64,000 bases of DNA from the NCBI GenBank assembly GCA_050084985.1, contig JBITNC010000001.1, forward strand, positions 215,264,001 through 215,328,000, given 5' to 3'. Shown here in pieces: positions 1 to 10,654 of the stretch (within the stretch, counting starts at the first letter, position 1; every line of letters starts with the position of its first letter). The position numbers were made by a program, and so were the translations under genes. The notes beneath the pieces were generated by a model, which had not been told where the DNA came from, ran no database searches, and was given only the letters and a program-made list of their open reading frames with translations. The stretch comes from Nageia nagi. Lineage: Eukaryota > Pinophyta.

Positions 1-77
1 AAGTCATAATAGTGTTCCAAATGTCCTTAACATATTAAATAAATGCATCAAAAATGAGACCATTTTGAGTCTCATCA
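1..77 (-). repeat. Element A 3' LTR, first 77 bases (U3 start)
   Basis: Nearly identical to 16029-16105, the start of the other LTR. On the minus strand the LTR begins TGATGAGACTC and follows a purine run. The rest of this LTR lies left of the window. The LTR ends carry a 7-bp inverted repeat (TGATGAG/CTCATCA), visible in full at the other copy. Confidence 0.9.
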
Positions 78-2690
78 TTCTTCCCAACAGAAAATATTGC
101 TACTCTTGTAGCAATCAAAATTGAGCCCCCTCAATTACTTAATTTACCTTTTTAAATCATTACTTTCAGAGTCACTAGATTATGGATTAGAATTATGGTT
201 GGAAGAATTTAAATCTTTCATCATCATGCTTAGGTCATATGGATATAAGTATTCAAAAATCTTTTCTTTATCTTCTCTTGATAGAAGATTTATCTTTGTT
301 GGGCCTATACTATCCAATCTTGGCCTTTTAACATAATTTTCCAATCCTTTACTCATTCTCATTTCTATTTCCCAAATCTAAAATAACTACTAATTTTGGG
401 GACTCTCATCTTGCCAAAAAGAAGCTGGTTCCAAAACCAATAATGGTCTAAACCATTGTCCAATCCATTGATAGGGTGCTTTTTTTATTATTGCACATAG
501 TGTTTCAATTCTTCTTTTGCTCCATCTTAGATTATTTGGGGAAATAATTTCCCTTTACTTGTGCTGATCTATCTAAAAATCCCATCTCTTTTGATAACTA
601 TCTAAAGCCTGATTAAATATAGACTATGTTGTGGTTAGGCATCTGGTCAAGCGATCATTTAACATTCCTTGGTAATTGTTTAGATCTCTATTTATTTTAG
701 CCATGAAAAGTGATCTTGCCTCATCAACATACATAGGTTGTTGTTTGACCTAAAAATTATCACTCAAATCTTTTTGTAGGATTTGTTCCATTTCATCTCC
801 CCATTGAATTTGATTATACAAAATAGATACAAAAGCTTGTACCTAGATTTCCCCTACAAACACTATTGGAAAGAACCTTGTGTTACCTCTAAGAATGAAA
901 TTATGAACATACAATTCACACAAGAGGTATCTTTCTTGTTCTATTGCTTCAAAATATGCTCTAATAATGTTTGCTCCTATATCTAAGTTATATGGCAATC
1001 CTTCCTTGATTCTTTTTACTTACCATTTCAAAAATTGCTCTTTGAGGTACCTACTGTACATCACTGAGGGTTGCTTCAACTGAACAAGCTCATCACATAT
1101 TCTATATAAATCTCTAACTACTTACTTTATGAGTGGAATTTATTTGTTATGCTTCTTAAAAGTTCTAATCTCTTGAAGAGTTTTGAAGTTTGAATCTTCC
1201 ATCCTTTCAATAATTTCTTCTAATTATTGAATAGTATCTTTTAGTTATTTTATTTCTTCATTCTATTTTGCAACTAAATTGGCTAACTGCTCCCCTACTT
1301 ATTCAACATTTTGACATCTATCCAAAGAAATTCCCTTTTTCTCTAATTTAGTTGCTAATTATTGAAGCATATTAGGCATTTTCCTTTCCTTAGCTAACAT
1401 TATTTCTAAGCTAGCACAATCTTGAAGCAATCGTAAATACTATTCCTCTAACTTTGTACTCTTATCAATAAGAATAGAATTTTCACTTACCAATTATGCA
1501 TTTACTTATTCCATAGCCCAGAGTTGCTTTTGTAATTTTTAGAGCTCTAATTCCTTTTCTTGCTCCAATCTTCTAGTGGTATCTTCTAGAATTTGTATAT
1601 CTAATTTTGGAGCTGATTCTAGAGTTGATTTTGGAGCTAGTTCTAAAGGTTGAATTTCTTCTGCTATTAGATCTAATTCATTAATAGTAATTGGATGGCC
1701 ACTATCATTTCTTTTTGGAGTCTTTTTCACTTGATATCTTTTTTATGGGGATGACTCTTTTTCTGGAGACTGCTTCTTCCTTAACTTTTTTTATCTTCTC
1801 TTAAATACAAGTTGTAATTCTATTTCTTCTGGACTAGAAGGAATGTCCTATTGTGTACCTACATTGAAACTTTCCTCTATCTAAACTATGTTAATGTTTT
1901 TAATAGAAATAAATAGAATAGTTTCAATGTGAGAGCTTGATGCCTCTCCCATTTCTATAGTTCCCATTTTTAATACCTCATGAATGTCAAGGTTTTCTAA
2001 GGGGTATTGCCTTTGGAATTCCTCCCATAGTCTACCACCATTCTCCTTTCTCAAAATATATTCTCTATAGAGTAATATTACTAAACCATGGTGTTTTAAG
2101 GTAGACAATTTGTTATTAGCTTTTGCCCTAACTTTTATAGCCATTTTCTATAAATTTTGGAGCACTAACATAGATAAATTATAAGAGGTGTAATTGTCAT
2201 ACTTTAAACATGTTAATAGCTTTAAATGGTACCCCATTAGGCTGGCATATTACCCTTCACAAGTAATGTACCTCATTATGCATAGAGCTACTTTTGCCCA
2301 TTTTTCAAGTAAGGTATTTCATTTTACTCCTTGAATATGACTAGAGGTTTTGTACACTTTCACCTTCTGTTCTATGCTTGGATGAAATTATTCCAACAAA
2401 TTTGGATAACTATCTCTTTTCAACAAATTTTCTCCAAGCATTGATAACCCTATTAATTAACTAATTGAATTCTCAATGACTGGTATTGTATGGGATCCCA
2501 ATGTTACAGAATTTTCCCTCAATCCTTCAGCAAAGTGTAAAACTAGTTGTTCGTTATATCCTCTAAACTTATCAAAGAATTGTAATAGGTCAAACTTTTA
2601 GAAGATTTCTACCTGTTCTACCTCTTTCCTCAATTCCTCTATACTCTTTGGTTCTTTCTTGCATTTCATCCCCATTTTGAATTTGGACAT
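76..2690 (-). pseudogene. Element A post-integrase ORF ('ORF3'), about 870 codons, stop-riddled but unshifted
   Basis: One reading frame can be followed from an ATG (MSKFKMG) at 2690 to a TGA that coincides with the first bases of the 3' LTR (75-77), with roughly 30 premature stops and no frameshift that I can find. Almost all the stops are TAA or TAG; one is TGA. They look like former CAA/CAG codons. An N-terminal region is followed by a segment with IMRYIT (about 2280-2310), then a basic/acidic linker, then a heptad-rich coiled coil rich in Glu/Lys/Leu/Gln (about 1100-1570), then a C-terminal domain reaching the polypurine tract. It sits where Athila elements carry their env-like ORF, but I see no signal peptide or clear membrane anchor, and I do not recognise the family with certainty. 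Function unknown. Confidence 0.7.
78..87 (-). other. Element A polypurine tract
   Basis: On the minus strand TTGGGAAGAA directly precedes the LTR start TGATGAG. This is the position and composition of a plus-strand priming site and it fixes the LTR boundary. Confidence 0.85.
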
Positions 2691-3394
2691 TTTTTGGATC
2701 TAAATTTTGGCAAACTAGCTTTTGGAGCTTACTATGAGAAATTCCTTTCTGGTGCATGCATGTAAAAATGATGTCTATGAGTTTCAACTTGCTTATGCAT
2801 GTTACCTCAAATTGTTCCCATTAATATTAATGATATGTATCATTAACTTCTCATGCATTTGATGCGCTAAAATATACAAGTGGTGTCCTTTGCATTTATT
2901 TTGCTTGATCAAACATTTACTCCTTGGAACACTTATCATGAATTAGATGATTTCACAATTATCTAACTATCAATTTAATTATTAAATGCATACCTATCAT
3001 GCCATGTCTTTAGATGCCAACTGGACTCTGGATCATGCTGATAACAATGACCATGTGAGAGAAGATTCCAAAGTTGATGGTAATTCTAAGGTTGATGTAT
3101 CATGCTTTCTAGAGTTGGAGTCAAAATGCTTTTTAGAGCTATGCTTGATGGTTTTTAGAGCTGGTTACAAAATAGTTTCTGGAGCTAGTCATAAAATAGT
3201 TTTTAGAGCTAGTCGTAAAATAATTTCTGGAGCTAGTCGTAAAATAGTTTTTGGAGCTAGTTTTTGAAGCTAGTTGTAAAATAGTTTTTGGAGCTAGTTT
3301 CTGGAGCTAGTCATAAAATAGTTTCTAGAGCTAGTCTAGAATGCTTCTTGATGCTAGAAGAAAGAGTTTAACTATGTATTCCTTAAATTCTTAT
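2691..3394. other. Element A spacer between integrase and ORF3
   Basis: Apart from the tandem repeats at 3090-3350 I see no continuous reading frame here on either strand. It is probably untranslated leader for ORF3 or an intron-like spacer; nothing specific can be supported. Confidence 0.5.
3090..3350 (-). repeat. Short tandem repeats of the 'ggagctag' type
   Basis: About ten imperfect copies of a 24-30 bp unit with core TTTCTGGAGCTAGTC. The same core fills 15290-15830 inside the element's LTR, and a weaker trace is at about 1600-1650. It lies between integrase and ORF3. Short ORFs here are products of the repeat. Confidence 0.8.
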
Positions 3395-3808
3395 CAAACA
3401 AGAGAACCTAATTCCTTGGGTTGAACTGTGTATTCCTTAAATTCTTATCATACCATATCTTTTTTTGTTATTGAATGATTTTAGTTTGGTGTAAAGCTTC
3501 CCTCCTCTGCTCATCTAATGCACTCAATTGGATCAATATATCTCTCTAGGACTCATTCAAATCAATCTCCACTTCTAAGGCTATTCTAAGAGTTTGAATT
3601 TCAAACAAGAGAACCTAATTCCTTAGGTTGAATTGTGTATTCCTTAAATTCTTATCATACCATATCTTTTTTTGTTACTAAATGATTTTAGTTTGGTGTA
3701 AAGCTTCCCTCCTCTGCTCATCTAATGCACTCAATTGGATCAATCTATCTCTCTAGGCCTCATTCAAATCAATCTCCACTTCTAAGGCTATTCTAAGAGT
3801 CTAAATTT
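3395..3808 (-). repeat. 207-bp tandem duplication in the integrase C-terminus
   Basis: 3395-3601 is repeated at 3602-3808 with only about ten differences, including the blocks AAACAAGAGAACC and CTCCTCTGCTCATC. The unit is 207 bp, exactly 69 codons. On the minus strand both copies encode the same integrase C-terminal stretch (RIALEVEID...ALHQTKII...KIWYDKNL), so the duplication keeps frame. Confidence 0.9.
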
Positions 3809-4600
3809 CAAACTCTATTAGTAAGAGTGGTTTCTTTCCATATACTAATTCATAAGGTGAAAGTTTTGTTGTGGACTTCCATGTGATATTATAAACCCAT
3901 ACAACTTCAAAGAGTCTATTTACCCAATCCTTCCTATGTGAAGCAACAGTTTTGGTTAAGATCCTTTCTAATTCTCTATTAGTAACCTCTACTTGACCAT
4001 TGGTTTATGGGTGATATGGGGAAGCTTTCTTATGTGTAATCTGATAGTGATCAACAAAATGCTTTATCATGTGAGACATAAACTGAGGTCCTTGATCTGA
4101 AACTAAAAATTTTAGAGTTCCAAACCTCTGCATAATGTTTGTATATAAAAAATTTGCTACTTTATCTTCCCTTGCTTGCACAAGTGCACATACTTCTACC
4201 CATTTAGTAGTGTAATCTGTACAAACCAAAATATGCTTCTTACCTCATGAGGGTGGATTGATTGGTCCTACAAAGTCTATTCCCCATTGTTTAAATGGTT
4301 CAATTACAACTTGGGGATGAAGTGGCATTTGAGTTATCACAGTAGGCCTACCCATTCTTTGACATTGATCACACTGATCCACATATTTCTTCACATCTTT
4401 ATGCATAGATAACCAATAGTATCTAGCATCTAATACCTTTTGAATTATCCTCTTGGAAAAATAATGTTCTCCTGAGGGTTCATCATGACAAGCTCTAAAA
4501 ACATCAAATACTTCATCTATTCTAAGACATCTTCAAAGAATATGATCAGGACCACATTTAAACAACATTCCATTCACCCATTTATATGATGCACTTTCTT
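3395..4600 (-). pseudogene. Element A integrase (Ty3/Gypsy), catalytic triad retained
   Basis: Integrase would insert the cDNA into the genome. From the amino end: an HHCC zinc region (GEHYFSKR then QCDQC, about 4390-4480), the core with first Asp in WGIDFVG (about 4275-4295), second Asp in VSDQGPQF (about 4085-4110) and third acidic residue in TNGQVEVTN (about 3985-4012), then the C-terminal region that carries the 207-bp duplication. All three catalytic residues remain. The breaks are stops: a TGA after PPS (likely CGA before) and a TAA in HPQTNGQ. A normal Gypsy integrase of this type is of similar length without the duplication. The gene is broken but well preserved. Confidence 0.88.
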
Positions 4601-5160
4601 TTATTAGACCTTTTTCTATTTTAGAGAGTAATGTGGAGGAGTTTTACCTATGACAATATAATTTGCTATATATACAAACCAAAAAGATTGTACTGAGATA
4701 GCAAAAAGTTGTTCATCTAGAAAAGAATCCTCCACAAGATCATTAGCTCTATCCAGATTCAATCTAGATAAGAAGTCTACCACCACATTAGCTTTACCAG
4801 GTTTATCAATAATTATAACATTAAATTCTTGCAAAAGTAATAACCATCTGATTATCCTTCCACTTACTACTAGTTTGTTCATCAGATATTATGGTTAGTA
4901 TGTACAAACACTTGATATCCAGTAATATAATGTCTAAACTTATTTATGGCATATACTACTACCAAAAATTCTTTTTCTATGGTATTGTAATTTCTATTAG
5001 CTCCTACCAAATTCTTGCTAATATAGTAAATGGCATAGTGAGATTTATCTTGATCCTCTTGTCCCAAAACTACTCCAATAGCATAATTGGAGGCATTAGT
5101 ATGGATGTGGAAAGGAAGGCTCCAATTTGGTCCTCTCAAAATTGAAGTTGTCATCAATTT
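4601..5160 (-). pseudogene. Element A RNase H
   Basis: RNase H removes the RNA strand during reverse transcription. Visible motifs are FHIHTNASNYAIGVVLGQ (about 5070-5125), YNTIEKEFLVVVYAI with the catalytic Glu region (about 4940-4990), VHTNHN (about 4890) and KANVVVDFLSRL (about 4760-4800). The first catalytic Asp of the usual TDAS motif is Asn here (HTNAS), and TDH is TNH; both are G-to-A changes. It continues from RT without a gap, as in Ty3/Gypsy. Confidence 0.88.
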
Positions 5161-5552
5161 ATCTTTGATAGATTCAAAAGCTACTTCACAATTAGCTATC
5201 CATTCAAAATCTATGTCCTTATGCAGTAATGCAAAGAGAGGAGCTATAATCTTACTAAAATTCTAGATAAATCTTTTGTAATAACCAACATGTCCTAGGA
5301 AGCTTCTAACATCTATCTTAGTTTTTGGAACTAGAATTTGTTTAATGATTTCCATTTTCTTTAGATCTACATGAATTCCTTGAGCTGATATATGGTATCC
5401 TAGTACAATTCCCTCTTATACCATCATAAAACATTTCTCAAAACTAAGGGATAAATTATGTTCTTCACATCTTACCAACACTTTTTCTAGATTTTTCAAT
5501 GCTTCTTTAAATGTTTCCATAAATTGTGAAGTCATCCATATAAAACTCCACA
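5160..5552 (-). pseudogene. Element A reverse transcriptase, C-terminal part with YMDD box
   Basis: This is the downstream half of the RT split by element N. It opens with FYMDDFTIYG (about 5520-5550), the catalytic box, followed by the thumb/connection (GYYKRF, about 5265-5290). The other half is at 10655-11205. In-frame TAA/TAG codons replace Gln at several points, for example before NFSK. Because N entered just before the YMDD box, the palm is divided into two pieces 5.1 kb apart. Confidence 0.9.
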
Positions 5553-5557
5553 CACTC
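5553..5557. repeat. Target site duplication of element N (left copy, cactc)
   Basis: CACTC at 5553-5557 is repeated at 10655-10659, right after the 3' LTR. A perfect 5-bp duplication is the footprint of integrase-mediated insertion. Confidence 0.95.
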
Positions 5558-6675
5558 TGATCCAAAAATTTGGATCCCTTCAACATTTAGTAATCTCTAT
5601 TTTAGTGTGTTCAATATGATCATCTTGTCTTGAGCTTTTCAATGCTTCTTTCAGATCGAAAATCTGAGTCTGTATGTGGAAGTTATGGATTTAAGACCAA
5701 TTTGTGTATATTTGCAAAAAAAAAAATCAAAAAAATAAAAAATATGGTAGGACCTGCCTGCCATAGTGGAAGACCATGTCAGACCATGTGGAGCTGTGTG
5801 GAGGTTAGAGGAGGTGACGAGGTGGAGGGACCATGTAAGCCTCCTATTTGACCAATTGACTTCATGATCACATTTGCCCATGCGTAAGCCACTAGCTATC
5901 TACACGTGCAACCCATCCACATTAGTCTAACCACCTATGTATACTGCCTAGTCAGCTAGCCAGTCAGCCTACCACTTATTATTAGTTTGACTTCATCCAA
6001 GGTTGCCACGTGTTGTCTCCATAGTGCACCTACCCATTTTTGGAGTATTTTAACATATTTTGCCATTTTTCAAAGGTTTGTTGTGATTTTTGATTCACCT
6101 AAGGTCTTATTTTTGGGCTAATTTCATTTTTAAGCTTGTAACAATCTAGAGAGCACATTTTTCAATTTTAGAGCTCATTTTTGGAAGATTTTGGTAACTA
6201 ATTGAGCCTAAATTTGGCAAGAAGATCAAGGAGAATAATGGGTATCTAAAAATTTATTTTTTTCCAAATTTCTTAGTTGTAATTCTCTCCAATTTTAGCT
6301 TCAAAAATTGTATAAAAGGGGAGCAAATTATACAGGAAAAGGGAAGAAGGAGAATTTCAGGAAGTGTTTCAATTTTGTTGTGATTTTTAGAGCTGGGATT
6401 GTTTTGTGAATGTGAGAGGAGGTTTAGAAGGACCAAGGAGGCCTTGTAAAGTGATTCTCCCATTAATAGTAGAGAGCTTTTGAGCTAGATGTAGTGTACA
6501 TTGGGTGAACTAGGATAAATCTTGCTTGTCTCTTCTTTGGTGAATGCTTTTGCTCTTCTCTATGTTTACAATTTATTTCCTAAATTCCCTTTATAAGCAC
6601 TTAATTATTTTAAGTGTGAAATGATCCATTTGGCAAGGTTAAATTGAAATTTTTAATCTTATAGTTTATGGATCA
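5558..6675 (+). repeat. Element N 5' LTR (1118 bp)
   Basis: Starts TGATCCAAAAATTTGG and ends TTTATGGATCA, matching 9713-10654. It contains an A-run at about 5718 and a TATA box at 6311. It keeps a block of about 170 bp (about 5930-6090) that is deleted from the 3' LTR. Confidence 0.95.
6311..6318 (+). promoter_or_regulatory. TATA box in element N 5' LTR
   Basis: TATAAAAG in both LTRs (6311 and 10289), followed within about 30-40 bp by the expected start of the R region. The sequence is a good match to plant TATA boxes; start-site use is inferred. Confidence 0.6.
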
Positions 6676-6677
6676 AG

Positions 6678-6690
6678 TTTGGTATCAAAA
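6678..6690 (+). other. Element N primer binding site (initiator Met tRNA type)
   Basis: Two bases after the LTR end, TTTGGTATCAAAA matches the usual TGGTATCAGAGC Met-initiator site with transitions. Confidence 0.75.
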
Positions 6691-6757
6691 TAAGTTAAAA
6701 TCATTAGGCTAACCTCTATTTTTGAGATTGTTGTTGGTATTTGGAAAGTGTTCTTAC

Positions 6758-7774
6758 ATGTATACTAGGTCACAAAGCAAGAAAGGAGAAGGAGAATTTG
6801 TGGAGGAGGATCCAAAAATTGGTTCTAGAGTTTGGCTAAAGAAGAAAAGAGAGCTTGGAGCCATGGCAAATGAAGGAGGGTCTAATGTGGAGAAGCAAAT
6901 TGTTGATCTTGCCACAATGTTCCAAAAGATGTCTCTACAATTCCAACATTTTCAAGAACAATACAAGAAAAATGAAAGTGAAAGTAGTGAAAGTAATAAA
7001 ATTGACAATGATGTTACACATAGTGTTTTTCATAGTTCTCCTTTGAAATTGGAAGTTAAATTTGATTTGCCTACTTTTATTGGAGAAGTAAATGCTGAGA
7101 TATTAGACCATTGGATTAAATAAATTAAAGTATATTGTATAATACAAAGAATTGTAAGAGATGAGGATAAAATCCAATTAGCAACTCTTAAAATGAGTGG
7201 TAATGCACTTGTTTGGTGGGAAAGTTGTTTACAAAGTAAGAATGAATCTATTCAAGTTTGTAATGCTTCTTGGACTCATTTTGTACAATTGTTTAGAAAT
7301 CAATTTTATCCTTTGGGTTATCAGTAAAAGGCAATCATGGAATGGTAAACTTTCCATCAAGGCAAAGGGCAAAGTGTGTAAGAGTACACTATGGAATTTT
7401 GAAGAAGAGCTACAATGATAGGTATTCCTCTTGATTCCCAAGATACTCTTCTTAAGTATATTGGTGGTTTGCATAATTATTTAAGACATACAATTTTGAT
7501 GTTTGATCCAAATGATTTGGATAAAGTTTGTGTACAAGATACTCACCTAGAAGAAAGGGGAAAATATGTTAAGGATGGAAAAAAGAACAATGCTTTCAAT
7601 TATAATAGCAATAATGATTCTGAAAGGAATAATGAAAAGGAGAAAAAGAAAACTATGTCTACTACACAAAAATATAAAGATGTATGTGCATATTGTCAAA
7701 AAGAAGGTCATTTAGAGGCTAAATGTTGGAAATTGCATCCTAAATTATGCCCTAAACCTAAAGGTCAAAGAAAG
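6758..7774 (+). pseudogene. Element N gag
   Basis: Gag packages the element's RNA. It starts at MYTRSQSKKG (6758), a typical Gypsy gag start. A retrotransposon-gag region follows (LPTFIGEVNAEILDHWIK, then NALVWWES, about 7190-7220) and ends in an intact zinc knuckle of form CX2CX4HX4C (CAYCQKEGHLEAKC, about 7687-7730). In-frame TAA/TAG codons occur after HWIK (7122) and between about 7325 and 7415, mostly at expected Gln positions. Length (about 340 codons) is normal. Confidence 0.88.
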
Positions 7775-8345
7775 TAAACAAATACTATTACTTGTGAAAT
7801 TGAAGATGGTTCAGATGTAGATGAGAAAATGACATGTATGGCTTTGCATAATACACCTAATGAAGATGAGGAAAAGAAGAAAATTGAACTTTTTCACATC
7901 AAGGTGCAAGCTAAGAAGACTAGGATTGATACATTGTTTGATTCTGGATCTCAAGCTAATTTGATTGTAGAAAAGTATGTCAAATCACTTGCACTCACTA
8001 CTCAACCCCATACAAACCCATATCCATTGGGATGGGTTAATAACAATTCAAAGTTGGAAGTAACACAACAATGCAAGTTACAATTTGGGATTAATAGGGA
8101 TTACATTGATGAAGTTCTACTTGATGTTGTTCCTTTGGATATTTGTGGGATTGTGCTTAGTAGTCCTTATCTATGGGAAAGAGATACTTTATTCTATAGA
8201 AAGGAAAACAAATATAAACTCATTAAAGATGGAATTGAATACATGGTTAGCGCTCATCAAAGTAAGAAAAAGGATATTTCTTTAATTACTGTAGGACAAG
8301 CAAAGAGACTAATTAATACAAGAAAAAATGTTTATACTTGCAATG
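7775..8345 (+). pseudogene. Element N aspartic protease
   Basis: The protease cuts Gag-Pol. The catalytic motif DTLFDSGSQANLI (about 7930-7970) is intact, and the flap/second-half region (VVPLDICGIVLSSPYL, about 8127-8175) is readable. It follows gag in the same frame after one TAA (7775). The reading frame shifts near 8330-8345 into the RT frame. Confidence 0.85.
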
Positions 8346-9545
8346 GTGAAATCTCAAGATGAAGTTGAAATCATAAAGGCACTTAAAGAGTGTGAACCAC
8401 AATACAAAGAAGAAGTAAAAGAGGTAATCTCTAAATTTGAAGATTTATTTCAAGTACCTAAAGAACTTCCACCAAAAAGAGATATACAACATGAGATTCA
8501 ATTACATCCTGATGTTGCACTTCCTAATATTGGCTTGTATAGAAATTCTATTTTGGAAAATGAAGAAATTAAGAAACAAGTCAAGGAATTGTTAGATCAA
8601 AGAGTCATTAGACCTAGCACATCACCATGTGGATCTCCTATTGGTATAATTCCAAAGAAAGATGGAACTTGGCAAAGTGTTCAAAAATGGAAGCACTATT
8701 TGGTAGGTAAAGAGACAATAATACATACAAGCCATCAACCCTTGCAATATCTTCAATCACAATCTAAGTTGCAATAATCTAGGCACTTTCGTTGGATGGG
8801 ATTTTTGCAATAATTTCATTTGGTGATTAAGTATAAGAAGGGTACTCAAAATAAAATTATTGATATGTTGTCTAGACCTCCAATAGTTGCTAATGCTATG
8901 ATTCTGCAAAATAATTCTTTGATGCATGATAGGTATAAATAACAATATGTGGTTGATCCTAATTTCCAAAATGTCTATCATAGATTGAGTCTTGGTAATG
9001 AGGTTGGAAATCATGACTTTCATTTGCATGATGGATTACTTTTTCATTTGGGCAAACTTTGTATTCCTAATGGTGAGAAGAATGATTTGATTAGGGAAGC
9101 TCATACTTCTTGTATTTCAGGACACTTTGGTGTTAGTAAAACTCTTGCTAATATACAAAGGTATTGTTATTGGCCTAAAATGCAAGAAAAGGTATCCAGG
9201 TATAAAGAGAGGCATGATAGTCACCATGTGGATCATAAATTTTAGGTTGGGGATCAAGTATGGCTTCATCTTAGCAAGGAGAGATAGCATGGTAAGGGAA
9301 GGAAGTTGAAACCAATAAGGTATGGCCCATTTACCATTGTTGATCAAGTTGGGGACAATACTTTACGGTTGGACTTACCACCTTATATGCAAATGTATTA
9401 TATTATTAATGCTAAGAACTTGAAGTTGTATGAACCAGCCTTAGTTGTAGAAGATATAGAGGTTATGTTACTTTCAGTTAAGGATTTAGCCCTTAAGCAC
9501 ATGAATGCATTGGTTGAGGATGTAGTCTTGGAAAAGAAGCAATGA
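8342..9545 (+). pseudogene. Element N pol remnant: RT start, RNase H end, integrase ends; two internal deletions
   Basis: 8342-8675 encodes the RT N-terminus up to PKKDGTWQ. The next codon is already late RNase H (HTSHQPLQYLQ; DMLSRPP at about 8860), so the RT palm, YxDD box and RNase H active site are gone. 8949-9200 gives the integrase zinc region (HTSCISGHFGV...YCYWPKM), then jumps to the C-terminal GPY/F-like module (KPIRYGPFTI, about 9306-9345), so the catalytic core is gone. Both joins keep the reading frame. Several TAA/TAG codons replace Gln. It cannot encode reverse transcription or integration. Confidence 0.9.
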
Positions 9546-9712
9546 TCATCTCATAGTGGCATACATGAGGTGTGGCATATTGGAGTGAAAGGCCAACATC
9601 CACACAAGGAACAAGTGGTATGCAGTTGATCGGGTGAGGGAGCTTTACCCTCACCTCATTCCATCATCCTAAATCCTTTTAGGGACAAAAGCTCTCTCTT
9701 AGTGGGGAGGAA
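9546..9712 (+). other. Element N 3' untranslated region and polypurine tract
   Basis: Non-coding after the last pol codon. It ends in the purine run AGTGGGGAGGAA (9701-9712) directly before the 3' LTR start TGATAC. Confidence 0.85.
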
Positions 9713-10654
9713 TGATACAAAAATTTGGATCCCTTCAACATTTAGTAATCTCCATTTTAGTGTGTTTAGTATGATCATCTTATCTTCAACTTTTTGATGC
9801 TTCTTTCAAATCAAAAATCCAAGTTCGTATGTGGAAGTTATGGATTTAAGACCAATTTGTGTATATTTGCAAAAAAAAAAATCAAAAATATGGCAGGACC
9901 TGCCTGCCACCATGGAAGTCCATGTCAGACCACATGGAGCCATGTGGAGGTCAGAGGAGGTGATGAGGTAGAGGGACCATGTAAGCTACCTATTTGACCA
10001 GTTGACCATGTGATCACATTCACCCATGTGCAAGACACTAGCTATCTATGCATGCAACCCATCCACATCAATCTGGACTGTGATTTTTGATTTTCTTAAG
10101 GTCCTATTTGTGGGTTGAGTTCATTTTTAAGCTTGTAACAGTCCAGAGAGCACATTTTTGGAAGATTTTGGTAACCAATTGAGCCCAAATTTGGTAGGAA
10201 GATCAAGGAGGATAATGGGTATATAAAAATGTATTTTTTTTCCAAATTTCTTAGTTGTAATTCTCTCCAATTTTAGCTTCAAAAATTATATAAAAGGGGA
10301 GCAAATTATACATAAAAAGGGAAGAAGGAGAATTTCAGGAAGTGTTTCAGTTTTGTTGTGATTTTTAGAGCTAGGATTGTTTTATGAATGTGAGAGGAGG
10401 TTTATAAGGACCAAGGAGGCCTTGTAAAGTGATTCTCCCCATTGATAGTAGAGAGCTTTTGAGCTAGATGTAGCCCACATTGGGTGAACCAAGATAAATC
10501 TTGCTTGTCTCTTCTTTGGTGAATGCTTTTGCTCTTCTTTGTGTTTACAATTTATTTCCTAAATTCCCTTTACAAGCACTTAATTGTTTTAAGTGTGAAA
10601 TGATCCATTTGGTAAGGTTAAATTAAAATTTTTAATCTTATAGTTTATGGATCA
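9713..10654 (+). repeat. Element N 3' LTR (942 bp, internally deleted)
   Basis: Starts TGATACAAAAATTTGG and ends TTTATGGATCA. Relative to the 5' LTR it lacks about 170 bp (join at about 10078, where CATCCACATCAATC runs straight into the GTGATTTTTGATTT region) and carries scattered transitions. TATA box TATAAAAG at 10289. Confidence 0.95.

Larger units (their letters stand above)
5558..10654 (+). mobile_element. Element N: Ty3/Gypsy LTR retrotransposon with pol deletions, nested in element A
   Basis: Bounded by LTRs 5558-6675 and 9713-10654, primer site at 6678, polypurine tract ending at 9712, and a perfect 5-bp target duplication. The interior (about 3.0 kb) keeps gag and protease. Pol is reduced to the start of RT, the end of RNase H, the zinc region of integrase and the integrase C-terminus (YGPFTI module). 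The core of RT/RNase H and the integrase core are missing. It entered element A in opposite orientation. The pol style (YGPFTIVDQVG...LKLYEP) is chromovirus-like, but no chromodomain is seen. Confidence 0.95.

Noticed and set aside
5630-9997. Similar ORFs in both N LTRs (5630-5851 and 9794-9997) as a conserved gene
   Set aside because: Their similarity only reflects that the LTRs are copies; no other coding sign, and the A-run differs in length.
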